A stretch of 64,000 bases of DNA from CAZJWC01 sp964550125 (GCA_964550125.1 CAZJWC010000001.1:186001-250000), one strand, 5' to 3'; shown: positions 18,618-28,761, counted from the stretch's first letter. Notes: generated by a model not told the origin, from the letters alone. Numbers and translations: made by a program.

Positions 18618-19685
18618 TTACTTTAATTCTGCGAAATATTTGATTGTTCTAACCATTTGGCTAGTGTATGAGTTTTCATTATCATACCAAGAAACAACTT
18701 GAACTTGAGATGTTCCATCACCATTATCGATAACCATAGTTTGAGTTGCATCAAACAATGAACCATACTTCATACCGATAATGTCAGAAGAAACGATTTC
18801 TTCTTCGTTGTAGCCATAAGATTCAGTAGCAGAAGCCTTCATCTTTGCATTGATGTCATCTTTAGATACTTTACCATCAACAACTGCGATAAGGATTGTA
18901 GTTGAACCAGTAGCAGTGGGAACTCTTTGAGCAGAACCGATTAGTTTACCATTTAATTCAGGGATAACAAGACCAATAGCCTTTGCAGCACCTGTGCTGT
19001 TAGGAACGATATTGCAAGCACCTGCACGAGAACGGCGTAAATCACCCTTTCTTTGAGGACCATCAAGAATCATTTGGTCGCCTGTATAAGCGTGAACTGT
19101 TGTCATGATACCTGACTTAATGGGAGCAAGTTCATTTAATGCTTTAGCCATAGGAGCTAGGCAGTTAGTTGTACAAGAAGCAGCAGAAATAATGTTATCA
19201 GATGCCTTCAATGTTTTGTGGTTTACATTGTAAACGATTGTAGGAAGGTCATTTCCTGCAGGAGCAGAAATAACAACTTTCTTTGCACCAGCGTCAATGT
19301 GTGCTTGTGCTTTAGCCTTTGAAGTATAGAAACCAGTACACTCTAATACAACATCAACACCGATTTCTCCCCAAGGAAGTTCAGCAGCATTAGCCTTTGC
19401 ATAGATTGTAATTTCCTTACCATCAACTGTGATAGAACCAGGAGTTACTACAGTCTTGCCGTCTTCAGCTAAAACGGGCTCTTTGCTTGTAACTGTGTGC
19501 TTAACGTCGCCGATACCTGCGAAGTTACCTTGTGATGAATCGTACTTTAAAAGATGTGCTAACATCTTGGGGCTAGTCAAATCGTTGATAGCAACAACAT
19601 CATAACCTTCAGAAACGAACATTTGTCTAAAAGCTAGACGACCGATACGACCAAAACCATTGATTGCAACTTTAACATTTGCCAT
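18618..19685 (-). CDS. gapA: Glyceraldehyde-3-phosphate dehydrogenase
   Basis: Glycolytic enzyme oxidising glyceraldehyde 3-phosphate with NAD and phosphate; cytosolic tetramer. The protein is 355 residues. The NAD fold starts [16 protein letters not shown], the catalytic cysteine is Cys171 in SAASCTTN, the general base is in [10 protein letters not shown], and [12 protein letters not shown] follows. It is somewhat longer than the usual 335 because of inserted turns around residues 50-90. It stands alone between its own promoter and terminator, not linked to pgk or tpi. SD GGAGG precedes the ATG. Confidence 0.96.
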   Translation of the reverse strand: MANVKVAINGFGRIGRLAFRQMFVSEGYDVVAINDLTSPKMLAHLLKYDSSQGNFAGIGDVKHTVTSKEPVLAEDGKTVVTPGSITVDGKEITIYAKANAAELPWGEIGVDVVLECTGFYTSKAKAQAHIDAGAKKVVISAPAGNDLPTIVYNVNHKTLKASDNIISAASCTTNCLAPMAKALNELAPIKSGIMTTVHAYTGDQMILDGPQRKGDLRRSRAGACNIVPNSTGAAKAIGLVIPELNGKLIGSAQRVPTATGSTTILIAVVDGKVSKDDINAKMKASATESYGYNEEEIVSSDIIGMKYGSLFDATQTMVIDNGDGTSQVQVVSWYDNENSYTSQMVRTIKYFAELK

Positions 19686-19768
19686 AAAAATAATCCTCCG
19701 AAATTTTAAAAAAATTAATTATTTTCTATTACGCTTTATAAATTGAAATTTCTCTCAACTCAAGTGCA

Positions 19769-19797
19769 ATTTTAATATAATTAAATTTTTTTGTCAA
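19769..19797 (-). promoter_or_regulatory. Strong SigA promoter of gapA
   Basis: Minus strand TTGACA (19792-19797), 17-base spacer, TAAAAT (19769-19774). The leader to the gapA ATG is about 75 bases; I see no riboswitch fold in it. Confidence 0.85.
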
Positions 19798-19883
19798 CTA
19801 TTTCAAAGGATTATTTTTGTATAGCTATTTAATTAATTGGGTGGAGTATTAAGTATAATCAGATTAGTAGTGTTAAGTAGAAT

Positions 19884-20819
19884 TTATTTTCTACTCTTTT
19901 TGTATTGTACTTTGAAAGATTTTCCACCAAAACCATCAAGTGAAGCCCAATCTTGTGCCCATTTATCACCAGGTTTTGCACTTTCACACATTACAATCAA
20001 ATTCTTTGTACATAATGAGAAAGGATGTGCCCCCATCTCAACTACACTTTCAGGAATAAATACACTCTTCATAGCACCACAACGATAAAATGCTTCAGTA
20101 CCGATATAAGTTACTGTATCAGGAATATTAACTATTCTTAAATTAGCACAGTTGTGGAACGCTCTTTCTTCAATTCTCGTAACATTGGGAGATACGAAAA
20201 TTTCTTGTACATTTACGCAGTTAGCAAATGCTTGTGCGTTTACCTTTTCAATTAGCATAGGTAGATTAATCTTTACTAGATTTTCAGCGTATGCAAACGC
20301 AAAAGGTTGAATAGATTCAACATCATCAGGAATATTGAAAGTATCCCAAGATTTCATCCTAGGATAGAAAACTAATGAGTTTCCTTCCTTGTTGTATAAT
20401 ATGCCATCTCTACTAGAGAATTTAGGATTTGCTCTATCAACGATAATTTCAGTTAGATTTTGGCACTCTGCCAAAGCTCCTACTTCGATAGATACTACTG
20501 ACCTAGGAATATAAATACTTGTAATTTCAGTATGTCCTTTAAAAGCAGTTGCCGTAATTTTTGTTAAAATATCAGGCAAAATAACTTTTGACTCTCTTGT
20601 TAAGCAAGCCTTTAGCGCTGCATTATTTGGATATACATCAATAGTATAAAATCTAGCTAAATCTCTACATATCGCACGAACTTCTTCAATTGTCATACCT
20701 GCATTTTGATTTACTTGCGCTTGTTCCATAGTTCTTCCACCTCTCATCTCAGTCCAACCTACATTTGAATTATTAATTGTAGTATAATATTGACCAAATC
20801 TGTTTCTTTCCGTTATCAT
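19884..20819 (-). CDS. BspA-type leucine-rich repeat protein, no signal peptide
   Basis: Protein of 311 residues with five to six LRR_5 (BspA/TpLRR) repeats between about residues 80 and 275, such as ITSIYIPRSVVSIEVGALAE and LRIVNIPDTVTYIGTEAFY. There is no signal peptide, sortase motif or transmembrane segment, so it is probably intracellular, whereas most BspA-like proteins are surface displayed. I prefer the ATG at 20819, which is preceded by a G-rich Shine-Dalgarno; the upstream in-frame ATG at 20837 has none. It follows the M29 aminopeptidase by 29 bases. Its function is unknown, presumably protein binding. Confidence 0.8.
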   Translation of the reverse strand: MITERNRFGQYYTTINNSNVGWTEMRGGRTMEQAQVNQNAGMTIEEVRAICRDLARFYTIDVYPNNAALKACLTRESKVILPDILTKITATAFKGHTEITSIYIPRSVVSIEVGALAECQNLTEIIVDRANPKFSSRDGILYNKEGNSLVFYPRMKSWDTFNIPDDVESIQPFAFAYAENLVKINLPMLIEKVNAQAFANCVNVQEIFVSPNVTRIEERAFHNCANLRIVNIPDTVTYIGTEAFYRCGAMKSVFIPESVVEMGAHPFSLCTKNLIVMCESAKPGDKWAQDWASLDGFGGKSFKVQYKKSRK

Positions 20820-20848
20820 AATCCTTTTCCCCCCCATATGATAATTTG

Positions 20849-21964
20849 TTATTTTAATTGCTCAGGATTTAGCATCTTCAACTCGTCCACCACAAAAATG
20901 CCGTCTTTCCTAATCAAACTGTTGTCGAAGTATATTTCACCCCCACCATACTCTTTGGTTTGGATTAGCACCATATCCCAGTGTACGCTACTCTCATTAC
21001 CATTGTAGCAATCATCATAGCAACTACCAGGTGTGAAGTGAATACTTCCGCAAATTTTTTCATCAAACAAAATATCTAATATCGGAGAGGTGATGAACGG
21101 ATTGATTCCTAAGGAGAACTCGCCCACATACCTCGAGCCTTCATCTGTATCAAGCACTTTGTTCAAGGCTTCAGTATTAGATGAAGTCGCTTCGATTATC
21201 TTACCATTTTTAAATACAAGTCGCACATTTTCGTGCTTAATTCCACCATAGACAGTTGGAGCATTGAAAGTTATAACTCCGTTTACACTATCTTTAACTG
21301 GTGCTGAATAACACTCTCCATCAGGAATATTCATATGACCAGAACATTTTTTTGCTCCTATTCCTTTAATTGAGAATGTTAAGTCAGTTCCTGGACTGAC
21401 CAACCTAACCCTATCGGTCTTTATCATCAATTCCTTTAACTTATCCATTGCTTTATCCATTTTTGAATAATCAAGCGTACATACGTTAAAGAAATAATCT
21501 TCAAATTTTTCGGTAGACATATTTGCAAGTTGTGCCATACCTTCATTGGGGTATCTTAATATAACCCATTTTGTCTTTTTCACCCTTCTCTCGTGGTGAA
21601 CGGGCAAAGAATAAAATTTATTGTACTCTTTCAGTCTTTCCGCAGAAACGTCTGAATTCTCAAAACAATTATTTCCCCCTCTAATACCTATATAGCAATC
21701 CATCTCATCCATACGGTAAATAGAGTACTTTGCCCTTAACTTCAAATGTTCTTCATTTGTATCAAGTAATAACGCTCTTTCCACTCTGTTGTCAATCATA
21801 TCAACAAACGGATAAGCACCTTTTTCAAAAACCCTTCTCACTAAAAGTTCTACAAGTGGTGAATCAATTCCTTTTGCTTCTATTAAAACCTTTTCACCTT
21901 TTTTACAGTTAATTGAGTAATCAACTAATAAGTTTACTAAATTTTCCAGCCTTTTGTCGTACAT
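20849..21964 (-). CDS. Aminopeptidase, M29 family
   Basis: Cytosolic metallo-aminopeptidase of 371 residues, the family length. Probable metal ligands lie in IPDGECYSAP, YVGEFSLGIN, GSIHFTPG and SSVHWDMVLI, the order seen in AmpS/AmpT/PepS. It trims N-terminal amino acids from peptides. It leads a two-gene unit with the leucine-rich repeat protein and is transcribed away from fba. SD GGAG lies before the ATG. Confidence 0.92.
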   Translation of the reverse strand: MYDKRLENLVNLLVDYSINCKKGEKVLIEAKGIDSPLVELLVRRVFEKGAYPFVDMIDNRVERALLLDTNEEHLKLRAKYSIYRMDEMDCYIGIRGGNNCFENSDVSAERLKEYNKFYSLPVHHERRVKKTKWVILRYPNEGMAQLANMSTEKFEDYFFNVCTLDYSKMDKAMDKLKELMIKTDRVRLVSPGTDLTFSIKGIGAKKCSGHMNIPDGECYSAPVKDSVNGVITFNAPTVYGGIKHENVRLVFKNGKIIEATSSNTEALNKVLDTDEGSRYVGEFSLGINPFITSPILDILFDEKICGSIHFTPGSCYDDCYNGNESSVHWDMVLIQTKEYGGGEIYFDNSLIRKDGIFVVDELKMLNPEQLK

Positions 21965-22028
21965 ATCTTATGCTCCTATTTTGCTGGTAATTTTCACAAT
22001 GTTTTCACATTTCCTTCTTATTGACACA

Positions 22029-22057
22029 ATTATATCACATAATTTTCAAAAAGTGAA
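22029..22057 (-). promoter_or_regulatory. Promoter of the aminopeptidase-LRR unit
   Basis: Minus strand TTCACT (22052-22057), 17 bases, TATAAT (22029-22034). The -10 is perfect and the -35 is moderate. Confidence 0.6.
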
Positions 22058-22203
22058 TACTTTTTTTGAAAATGTTACAAAAATTTTTTTCTGTTACAAA
22101 CTAACAAAATCAACATTTTTTATTACGATTTTTTTGTTAAAAAATATGTTTTTGATAACTTTGTGTTCAATTTAGTGAAAAAACTGAAAACATAACAAAT
22201 TAC

Positions 22204-22272
22204 CTTGCTTTTTGAAATATTTTAATATATAATTATTTAAAAAGCAAGTAAATAAAATTATATTCACTTGCT
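22204..22272. repeat. Inverted repeats framing the fba promoter
   Basis: CTTGCTTTTT (22204-22213) covers the -35, its exact complement AAAAAGCAAG (22239-22248) covers the start-site region, and a third arm ACTTGCT (22266-22272) complements AGCAAGT (22243-22249). The arrangement suggests an operator or an RNA hairpin in the leader. Confidence 0.6.
22205..22233 (+). promoter_or_regulatory. SigA promoter of fba
   Basis: TTGCTT (22205-22210), 17-base spacer, TATAAT (22228-22233). The leader to the ATG is about 75 bases. The promoter is flanked by inverted repeat arms. Confidence 0.8.
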
Positions 22273-22287
22273 AAAATTATAACTTAA

Positions 22288-23292
<1,005 letters not shown>

Positions 23293-23300
23293 TAATAAAA

Positions 23301-23330
23301 ACAAAGGCTTGAAAATATTCAAGCCTTTTT
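23301..23330 (+). terminator. Terminator of fba
   Basis: AAAGGCTTGA pairs with its complement across an AT loop, followed by five T. Confidence 0.85.
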
Positions 23331-23346
23331 ATTATTTTCTAAAAAC

Positions 23347-23377
23347 AAAAAAGTGGACTTTAAAGTCCACTTTTTTT
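23347..23377 (-). terminator. Bidirectional terminator between fba and the SHOCT gene
   Basis: AAAAAGTGGACTTT and AAAGTCCACTTTTT form a long perfect stem with A- and T-runs on both sides. It serves the SHOCT gene on the minus strand and backs up the fba terminator. Confidence 0.85.
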
Positions 23378-24263
23378 ATAAATCATTTTTTAATATTTCT
23401 GTTTTTTGTTCTTTATAATCTTCTTCCGTGATTAAACCTTCATCAAAAAGTTTTTTTAGTTTTTGTAATTTCTTTTTTGTTTCACTTACATCTTCTTCAA
23501 CAGGAGCGTTAGGTTCAGCAGGTGCTACAACCCCTCTTTTACCAGGAGTTGCACTCATTGTTGCAAGTCTACCCATACGAATTTGTCTTTCGTGTTCTTC
23601 CTTTTCAGCAATGACAAATGCTTCCTCACACTCAAGGAAAGTGGGCACTTTAAAGATATACGAATACAATAGATAGATAATTTGCGCAGCAGTGATTAAG
23701 AAACCTGCAATAGCCATTATCCATAGGATAACATTAGTTGTACCACTTGCATTTTTAATGAATTGAGGGTCTTTGTCAAATATCGCAAACAATAGACAAC
23801 AAACGCCGTATAAAATCCAGCCAAGAGTAAGGATAATTTCTAAATACCAGTTGTTCTTTTTTTCAACAACAGCAAAATAACACATTACAATCTTCCAAAT
23901 ACAATAAGCAAAAATGAGGACAGCAATTATAATTCTAAAGTCGACATTTGTATTTTTTCCAAGGAACAAGAAGATTATAATACAAATAACACTCAGTGCA
24001 CCTAAACAAATGCAAAGTATACCGTCAGCACATAGATATTTCATCCTTGACTTATAATCTTTAAACACTCTAATTTGAGCTGCAGCATATACAAAACAGC
24101 CAACAATACACATTGTTAAGCCACCAATAAAAGGTACTAACGCCTGACAATTAGGAATCATTAGAGATAGAATAATTACCACGATTGCAGCAACGCCTAA
24201 CAGTACAGAAAAAACAACTATATTCTTTTTAGTCCTGCCCTTTATAAATTCAATTTCAGCCAT
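23376..24263 (-). CDS. Polytopic membrane protein with C-terminal SHOCT domain
   Basis: Protein of 295 residues with about six hydrophobic helices between residues 15 and 210, in the style of DUF308-type membrane proteins. A charged cytoplasmic region follows, with an Ala/Pro linker around 255-265. The last ~28 residues form a SHOCT motif (KLFDEGLITEEDYKEQK), a short oligomerisation helix pair. I chose the ATG at 24263 because GTGAGG precedes it; an upstream in-frame ATG overlaps the previous gene. It lies 7 bases after the YugP-like gene and is probably co-expressed with it. Function unknown. Confidence 0.75.
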   Translation of the reverse strand: MAEIEFIKGRTKKNIVVFSVLLGVAAIVVIILSLMIPNCQALVPFIGGLTMCIVGCFVYAAAQIRVFKDYKSRMKYLCADGILCICLGALSVICIIIFLFLGKNTNVDFRIIIAVLIFAYCIWKIVMCYFAVVEKKNNWYLEIILTLGWILYGVCCLLFAIFDKDPQFIKNASGTTNVILWIMAIAGFLITAAQIIYLLYSYIFKVPTFLECEEAFVIAEKEEHERQIRMGRLATMSATPGKRGVVAPAEPNAPVEEDVSETKKKLQKLKKLFDEGLITEEDYKEQKTEILKNDL

Positions 24264-24270
24264 AAAAACC

Positions 24271-25050
24271 TCACTTTTTTGAGAACAATTTACCTGCAAA
24301 TATTGATTTAACTAAATAATAAATAAACAAGAATACATAGTAAATTGACTTAAACATACTTAAAAATGCGTTAGCCTTAAAAAGATTTAATTCATTTTTA
24401 TAAATCTTATTAGACCAACCAATTTCTTTTTCATTATAAAAACCACAGTCAGCAACCATTGTCTTTGAGTCATTGACTGCCTGTTTTAAAACTTTATACT
24501 TTGCGACAATAACTTTGAAGGACAATCCCCAAAAAATCAAACCAATCAATGCAAAAATAAAAGTAAGTAAACCAAATTTATTTAAAACAACTATATCCAA
24601 AATAAAGCCAATTAACACTAGAGGAACAAAGAAAATGCTATTTAAATCAACTAGCCAACCAAACCTTTGGCAAGTTATTGCATTTTTATCTTCTTGTGCA
24701 TGAGCTTTTGCCATATTCAAATATTCAAATGCTAGCGTATATCCAACTACACTTGAATTATTTGCGTACCTCTTTTTTAGATAAATCTTTTTTCTTAAAA
24801 ATGAGTACCCCATTAAGAAAAATGAAACTTTTATCTTAACATCATTAAGACCAGCATTGTCAAGTTGAGTCCTCAAAAACTCAGCAGGAGAACCTCCCAC
24901 CTCTATTTTTTTCCAACGATACCTCATTTTAAACCATGAGTTAAATTCTCTAACCAAAAGACAAATGATAAAGCAAACAGCAATAATTCCTAATAAAACT
25001 AATGCTATTACCCCCCAAATGTTAATATTAGTAGTTAATAAAGCATCCAT
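24271..25050 (-). CDS. YugP-like membrane protein lacking the protease active site
   Basis: Membrane protein of 259 residues. The order of features parallels zinc peptidase YugP: an N-terminal helix (12-34), GSPAEFLRTQLDNAGLNDVKI (compare LTGAQVARYILDRAGIYDVRI in YugP), two central helices (140-178) and a final helix. Where YugP has HEVGH, this protein has FEYLN (108-112), so both zinc histidines are missing, and the later VEFNAS glutamate segment reads VAKYKV. This looks like an inactive homologue; the relationship is judged by eye. It has its own promoter, GGGGG before the ATG, and precedes the SHOCT membrane protein. Confidence 0.65.
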   Translation of the reverse strand: MDALLTTNINIWGVIALVLLGIIAVCFIICLLVREFNSWFKMRYRWKKIEVGGSPAEFLRTQLDNAGLNDVKIKVSFFLMGYSFLRKKIYLKKRYANNSSVVGYTLAFEYLNMAKAHAQEDKNAITCQRFGWLVDLNSIFFVPLVLIGFILDIVVLNKFGLLTFIFALIGLIFWGLSFKVIVAKYKVLKQAVNDSKTMVADCGFYNEKEIGWSNKIYKNELNLFKANAFLSMFKSIYYVFLFIYYLVKSIFAGKLFSKK

Positions 25051-25078
25051 AAATATCCCCCTTATAACCTATGTGAAA

Positions 25079-25107
25079 ATATTAGCACACAATAAAGTTG
25101 TTGTCAA
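25079..25107 (-). promoter_or_regulatory. SigA promoter of the YugP-like/SHOCT pair
   Basis: Minus strand TTGACA (25102-25107), 17 bases, TAATAT (25079-25084), about 30 bases before the ATG. Confidence 0.8.
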
Positions 25108-25149
25108 GTTATGTAAATATTTTTACAGTAACAAATATTTTTTTTAAAT

Positions 25150-25178
25150 TAAAAAAGGACTTATAAAAGCCCTTTTTA
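25150..25178 (-). terminator. Terminator of the deo operon
   Basis: On the minus strand AAAAAGGGCTT and AAGTCCTTTTT form a stem with one G-U pair and a T-run, directly after the pdp stop. Confidence 0.75.
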
Positions 25179-26480
25179 TTACAATATTACATCTAAAATT
25201 ATAGGTGTTTTATTAACAGGATTTTCTTGATACTCTACAGCATCGACGATTATTTGCTCACTTTCTTTAAGAGAGTTTTCATCATTAGTATAGATAGTTA
25301 CAATTTCCTCTCCTTTTTCAACAAAATCTCCAACAGTACGATTTAAAAGTATACCTGCTGAATAGTCAATATTGTCCTCTTTTTTGCTTCGTCCACCACC
25401 TAGCCTTACGCATGCTAGTCCAAATTTTTCAGCATCTATTTTAGAAATGTATCCCTTTTGAGTAGAGAGCACTTTAAAGGAATATTTTGTCCCTTCAAAT
25501 TTTGAAGTATCATCAAGCATAGATTGGTCACCACCCTGCATTTTGACCATTTGTTTAAATGTGTCAAACGCTTTACCGTTTTTAATACTTTCTAATACGG
25601 CTTTTTTGCAAGTTGCAATTTCACCATAATTTGCAAGGTACAACATATAAGATGCCAACTCAACGCAAACGTCCTTCAAGTTGCTTTCATTTTTATTTTT
25701 TAATACCTCTACAGCTTCTATTACTTCAAGCGAATTACCTATCGCTCTTCCCAATGGTATCGACATATCAGTTATTAACGCACACATTTTTTTGCCTGAC
25801 ATTTTTCCTATCTTAACCATTTGAGTTGCAAGGAGGGTAGCATCTTCAACGCTTTTCATAAAAGCACCGCTTCCACACTTAACATCAAGACAAATTGCAT
25901 CACTACCAGACGCTAACTTTTTACTCATAATACTGCTTACGATTAAAGGTATACAATCAACCGTAGCAGTTACATCTCTTAAAGCATACAGTTTTTTATC
26001 GGCAGGAGCAAGATTTCCACTTTGACCGATAACACTTGCACCAACTTGTTCAACGATTTTAAAAAAGTCTTGTTTCGATAGAGAAGTTTTATACCCTGTT
26101 ATACTTTCAAGTTTATCAATAGTTCCTCCTGTATGTCCAAGTCCACGTCCACTCATCTTTGCAACCTTTACACCTAAACTTGCAACGATAGGTATAACTA
26201 TTAAAGTTGTTTTATCTCCTACACCACCCGTTGAGTGCTTATCAACTTTTATTCCGTTTATTGCTGAAAGGTCAACTGTATCTCCACTATTTGCCATTGC
26301 CAAAGTTAAATTTACAGTTTCTTCATCAGTCATTTTATTAAAATAAACAGCCATTAAAAAGGCAGACATTTGATAGTCAGGAATATCGCCATCAACATAT
26401 CCATCAACTAAAAATTGAATTTCTTCTTTTGAAAGTTGCCCACCATCTCTTTTCTTTTTTATAATATCATATACCCTCAT
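25179..26480 (-). CDS. pdp: Pyrimidine-nucleoside phosphorylase
   Basis: Phosphorolyses thymidine/uridine/deoxyuridine to base plus (deoxy)ribose 1-phosphate. It is 433 residues, the family length. The start MRVYDIIKKKRDGGQLSKEE, the phosphate loop KHSTGGVGDKTTL, MSGRGLGHTGGTIDKLES and the lysine/serine region VSSIMSKKLASGSDAI are hallmarks. The ATG at 26480 is preferred over the GTG at 26486 because it restores the canonical N-terminus and has AGG upstream. It is the last gene of the deo operon. deoA (thymidine phosphorylase) is close; the name pdp reflects the Bacillota type. Confidence 0.92.
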   Translation of the reverse strand: MRVYDIIKKKRDGGQLSKEEIQFLVDGYVDGDIPDYQMSAFLMAVYFNKMTDEETVNLTLAMANSGDTVDLSAINGIKVDKHSTGGVGDKTTLIVIPIVASLGVKVAKMSGRGLGHTGGTIDKLESITGYKTSLSKQDFFKIVEQVGASVIGQSGNLAPADKKLYALRDVTATVDCIPLIVSSIMSKKLASGSDAICLDVKCGSGAFMKSVEDATLLATQMVKIGKMSGKKMCALITDMSIPLGRAIGNSLEVIEAVEVLKNKNESNLKDVCVELASYMLYLANYGEIATCKKAVLESIKNGKAFDTFKQMVKMQGGDQSMLDDTSKFEGTKYSFKVLSTQKGYISKIDAEKFGLACVRLGGGRSKKEDNIDYSAGILLNRTVGDFVEKGEEIVTIYTNDENSLKESEQIIVDAVEYQENPVNKTPIILDVIL

Positions 26481-26486
26481 AGCCAC

Positions 26487-26876
26487 CTACTTTAAAGACT
26501 TACCATTGAAGGCATAGGGCAATAAATCTTTTAAAAATAAACTTTTTTGCTCGCCCTTACCATTTATAAGCAACACTTGTAAGTCTTCCTTGCAAAACTC
26601 GTTTAAAACCTGCAAACAACTACCACAAGGATAACAGTAATTCTCTCCTGAACCACAAATTGCAATTTTTATGAAGGACTTTTCACCCTCACTTATTGCT
26701 TTAAAAATAGCAACTCGTTCAGCACACATTGTTGCAGAATAAGAAGCATTTTCAATATTTGCACCTGCGTAAAGTTTTCCACTCTCTCCTTCGATGCAAG
26801 CACCTACTGAAAATTTTGAATAAGGTGAGTAAGAATTTTCTCTCGCCTTTAATGCCATATCTAATAAATCACTCAT
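26487..26876 (-). CDS. cdd: Cytidine deaminase
   Basis: Homotetrameric zinc deaminase of 129 residues converting cytidine/deoxycytidine to uridine/deoxyuridine. The catalytic motif is CAE (ENASYSATMCAERVAIF) and the two further zinc cysteines are in YPCGSCLQVL. SYSPYSKFSVGA is the usual N-terminal signature. It feeds pdp directly downstream, so deoxycytidine can enter the same salvage route. Confidence 0.96.
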   Translation of the reverse strand: MSDLLDMALKARENSYSPYSKFSVGACIEGESGKLYAGANIENASYSATMCAERVAIFKAISEGEKSFIKIAICGSGENYCYPCGSCLQVLNEFCKEDLQVLLINGKGEQKSLFLKDLLPYAFNGKSLK

Positions 26877-26879
26877 ATT

Positions 26880-28043
26880 TTACCCTTTTATCAAATTATA
26901 AAAACTCTCCCCTACCTTACCTTTTAGTCCAAACAAGTCAAGAATAGTAGCAGATATATCAGCAAAAGTTTGTCTAGTTCCAAGATTTACATTTTGTTTT
27001 AAACTTTTCCCATAGCACAACAACGGAACATATTCACGAGAGTGGTCGGTACTAGGCGTACTAGGGTCACAACCGTGGTCGCCTGTAATGAACAAAATAT
27101 CTTCATCTCTCATATCGTCCATAAAGGCAGGTAACCATTTATCAAAATATGAAATTGCATTTGCATAGCCGTCAACATCATTTCTATGACCGTACAGCAT
27201 ATCAAAATCAACAAGATTTACAAAACATAGTCCATCAAAATTCTCCTCTTGAATTTTTTTTGTCATTTGTATACCTTCACGATTATTTTTTGTCCTGTAA
27301 TATTCATCAATTCCTCTACTTGCAAAAATATCGACAATTTTACCTATTGAAATAGTCTGCCTTCCATTTTTTTGTAAAATATCTAGCATTGTATCACATG
27401 GAGGTTCTAATGAAAAATCATGTCTATTCTCCGTTCTGTAAAAATTAGGAAAAACCCCTTTAAATGGTCTTGCAATTACTCTACCAACCCCAAATTCTCC
27501 CACCATAAATTTTCTTATTTTTTGGCAATAATCATATAATTCATCAACGGGAATTAAATCTTCGTGTCCAGCAATTTGAAGTACACTATCAGCCGAAGTG
27601 TAAACAATTAAGCCACCGTTTTTTAATTGCTCAGCACCAAAGTCATTGATAACTTGAGTACCCGAATATGGTAAATTGCAAAGACATTTTCTTCCTGAAA
27701 TCTCTGTTAATTTTTCCAGTACAATTTGAGGAAATCCGTTTGGAAAGGTAGGCATAGGCTTGCTTGAAATAATACCAGCCATCTCCCAATGACCTGTCGT
27801 AGTGTCCTTACCCATACTGCTTTCTTTAAGTCTTGCATAGCAACCTACGGGGACTTTTTCACGCTCTCCAACATTAACACCGTCTATATTAAATAGCCCC
27901 AACCTTTGCAAATTAGAAGCATGAAACTTACTCGAAGAATAAATCGCTTTTAAGGTATCGCTACCTTTATCACCAAATTTTTCAGCGTCAGGCATTTCAC
28001 CTATGCCAAAACTATCTAACACAATTAAAAAAACTCTACTCAT
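26880..28043 (-). CDS. deoB: Phosphopentomutase
   Basis: Interconverts (deoxy)ribose 1- and 5-phosphate, linking the phosphorylases to DeoC. It is a 387-residue alkaline-phosphatase superfamily protein. Metal ligands appear in IVLDSFGIGEMPDA, KDTTTGHWEM (phosphorylated Thr), VDFDMLYGHRND and FITGDHGCDPSTPSTDHSRE. It lies 10 bases after deoD and 3 bases before cdd. Confidence 0.96.
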   Translation of the reverse strand: MSRVFLIVLDSFGIGEMPDAEKFGDKGSDTLKAIYSSSKFHASNLQRLGLFNIDGVNVGEREKVPVGCYARLKESSMGKDTTTGHWEMAGIISSKPMPTFPNGFPQIVLEKLTEISGRKCLCNLPYSGTQVINDFGAEQLKNGGLIVYTSADSVLQIAGHEDLIPVDELYDYCQKIRKFMVGEFGVGRVIARPFKGVFPNFYRTENRHDFSLEPPCDTMLDILQKNGRQTISIGKIVDIFASRGIDEYYRTKNNREGIQMTKKIQEENFDGLCFVNLVDFDMLYGHRNDVDGYANAISYFDKWLPAFMDDMRDEDILFITGDHGCDPSTPSTDHSREYVPLLCYGKSLKQNVNLGTRQTFADISATILDLFGLKGKVGESFYNLIKG

Positions 28044-28053
28044 AAACTCCTCG

Positions 28054-28752
28054 TTATGCTAATTTTAAAGCAATTTCCATCATTTGCGTAAAACTATTTT
28101 GTCTTGCGTCAGCATCTAACTCTTTACCAGTAACAATACTATCACTAATCGTGCATATACAAAGTGCATTTTTGCCTACTCGAGAGGCGTTCATATATAG
28201 TGCCGCCGATTCCATTTCCACAGCCAAAACGCCCATTTTTGCCCAGTCTAACGTTGACTTTGAATCGTCATAAAAAGTATCACTTGAAAGTACATTGCCA
28301 ACCATATACTTCACTCCTAAATCATCTGCAATCATAGTTGCTTTTTTTAAAAGTTCGTACGAACAAATAGGAGCAAAAGTTCCTTTTAGATTAAATTGAT
28401 TTCCATAATTACTATTAGTGCAAGCACCCTGGGCAAAAACAATATCTCTTAATTCAAGTTTATCAGTAATTGCACCTGCTGAACCTATTCTAATAATGTT
28501 ATCCACATCATAAAAATTGAAAAGTTCGTAACTATAAATACCGATTGATGGAATACCCATACCTGAAGCCATAACTGATATTTTTTTGCCTTGATATTCG
28601 CCTGTATAACCTTGTATTCCTCTTACATTATTTACTAATACTGCATTAGATAAAAAATTATCTGCAATAAATTTTGCTCTTAAAGGGTCTCCGGGCATCA
28701 AAACCGTTTTTGCAAATTCACCCTTGTTTGCTTTATTATGTGGCGTTGCCAT
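28054..28752 (-). CDS. deoD: Purine-nucleoside phosphorylase, DeoD type
   Basis: Hexameric phosphorylase of 232 residues acting on 6-oxo and 6-amino purine nucleosides. Signatures are MATPHNKANKGEFA with the active-site His5, VLMPGDPLRAKFIA (phosphate loop), SGMGIPSIGIYSYEL, RIGSAGA, VEMESAALY and the catalytic Asp in TISDSIVTG. It is the second gene of the deo operon. Confidence 0.96.
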   Translation of the reverse strand: MATPHNKANKGEFAKTVLMPGDPLRAKFIADNFLSNAVLVNNVRGIQGYTGEYQGKKISVMASGMGIPSIGIYSYELFNFYDVDNIIRIGSAGAITDKLELRDIVFAQGACTNSNYGNQFNLKGTFAPICSYELLKKATMIADDLGVKYMVGNVLSSDTFYDDSKSTLDWAKMGVLAVEMESAALYMNASRVGKNALCICTISDSIVTGKELDADARQNSFTQMMEIALKLA

Positions 28753-28761
28753 ATTCTCCTC

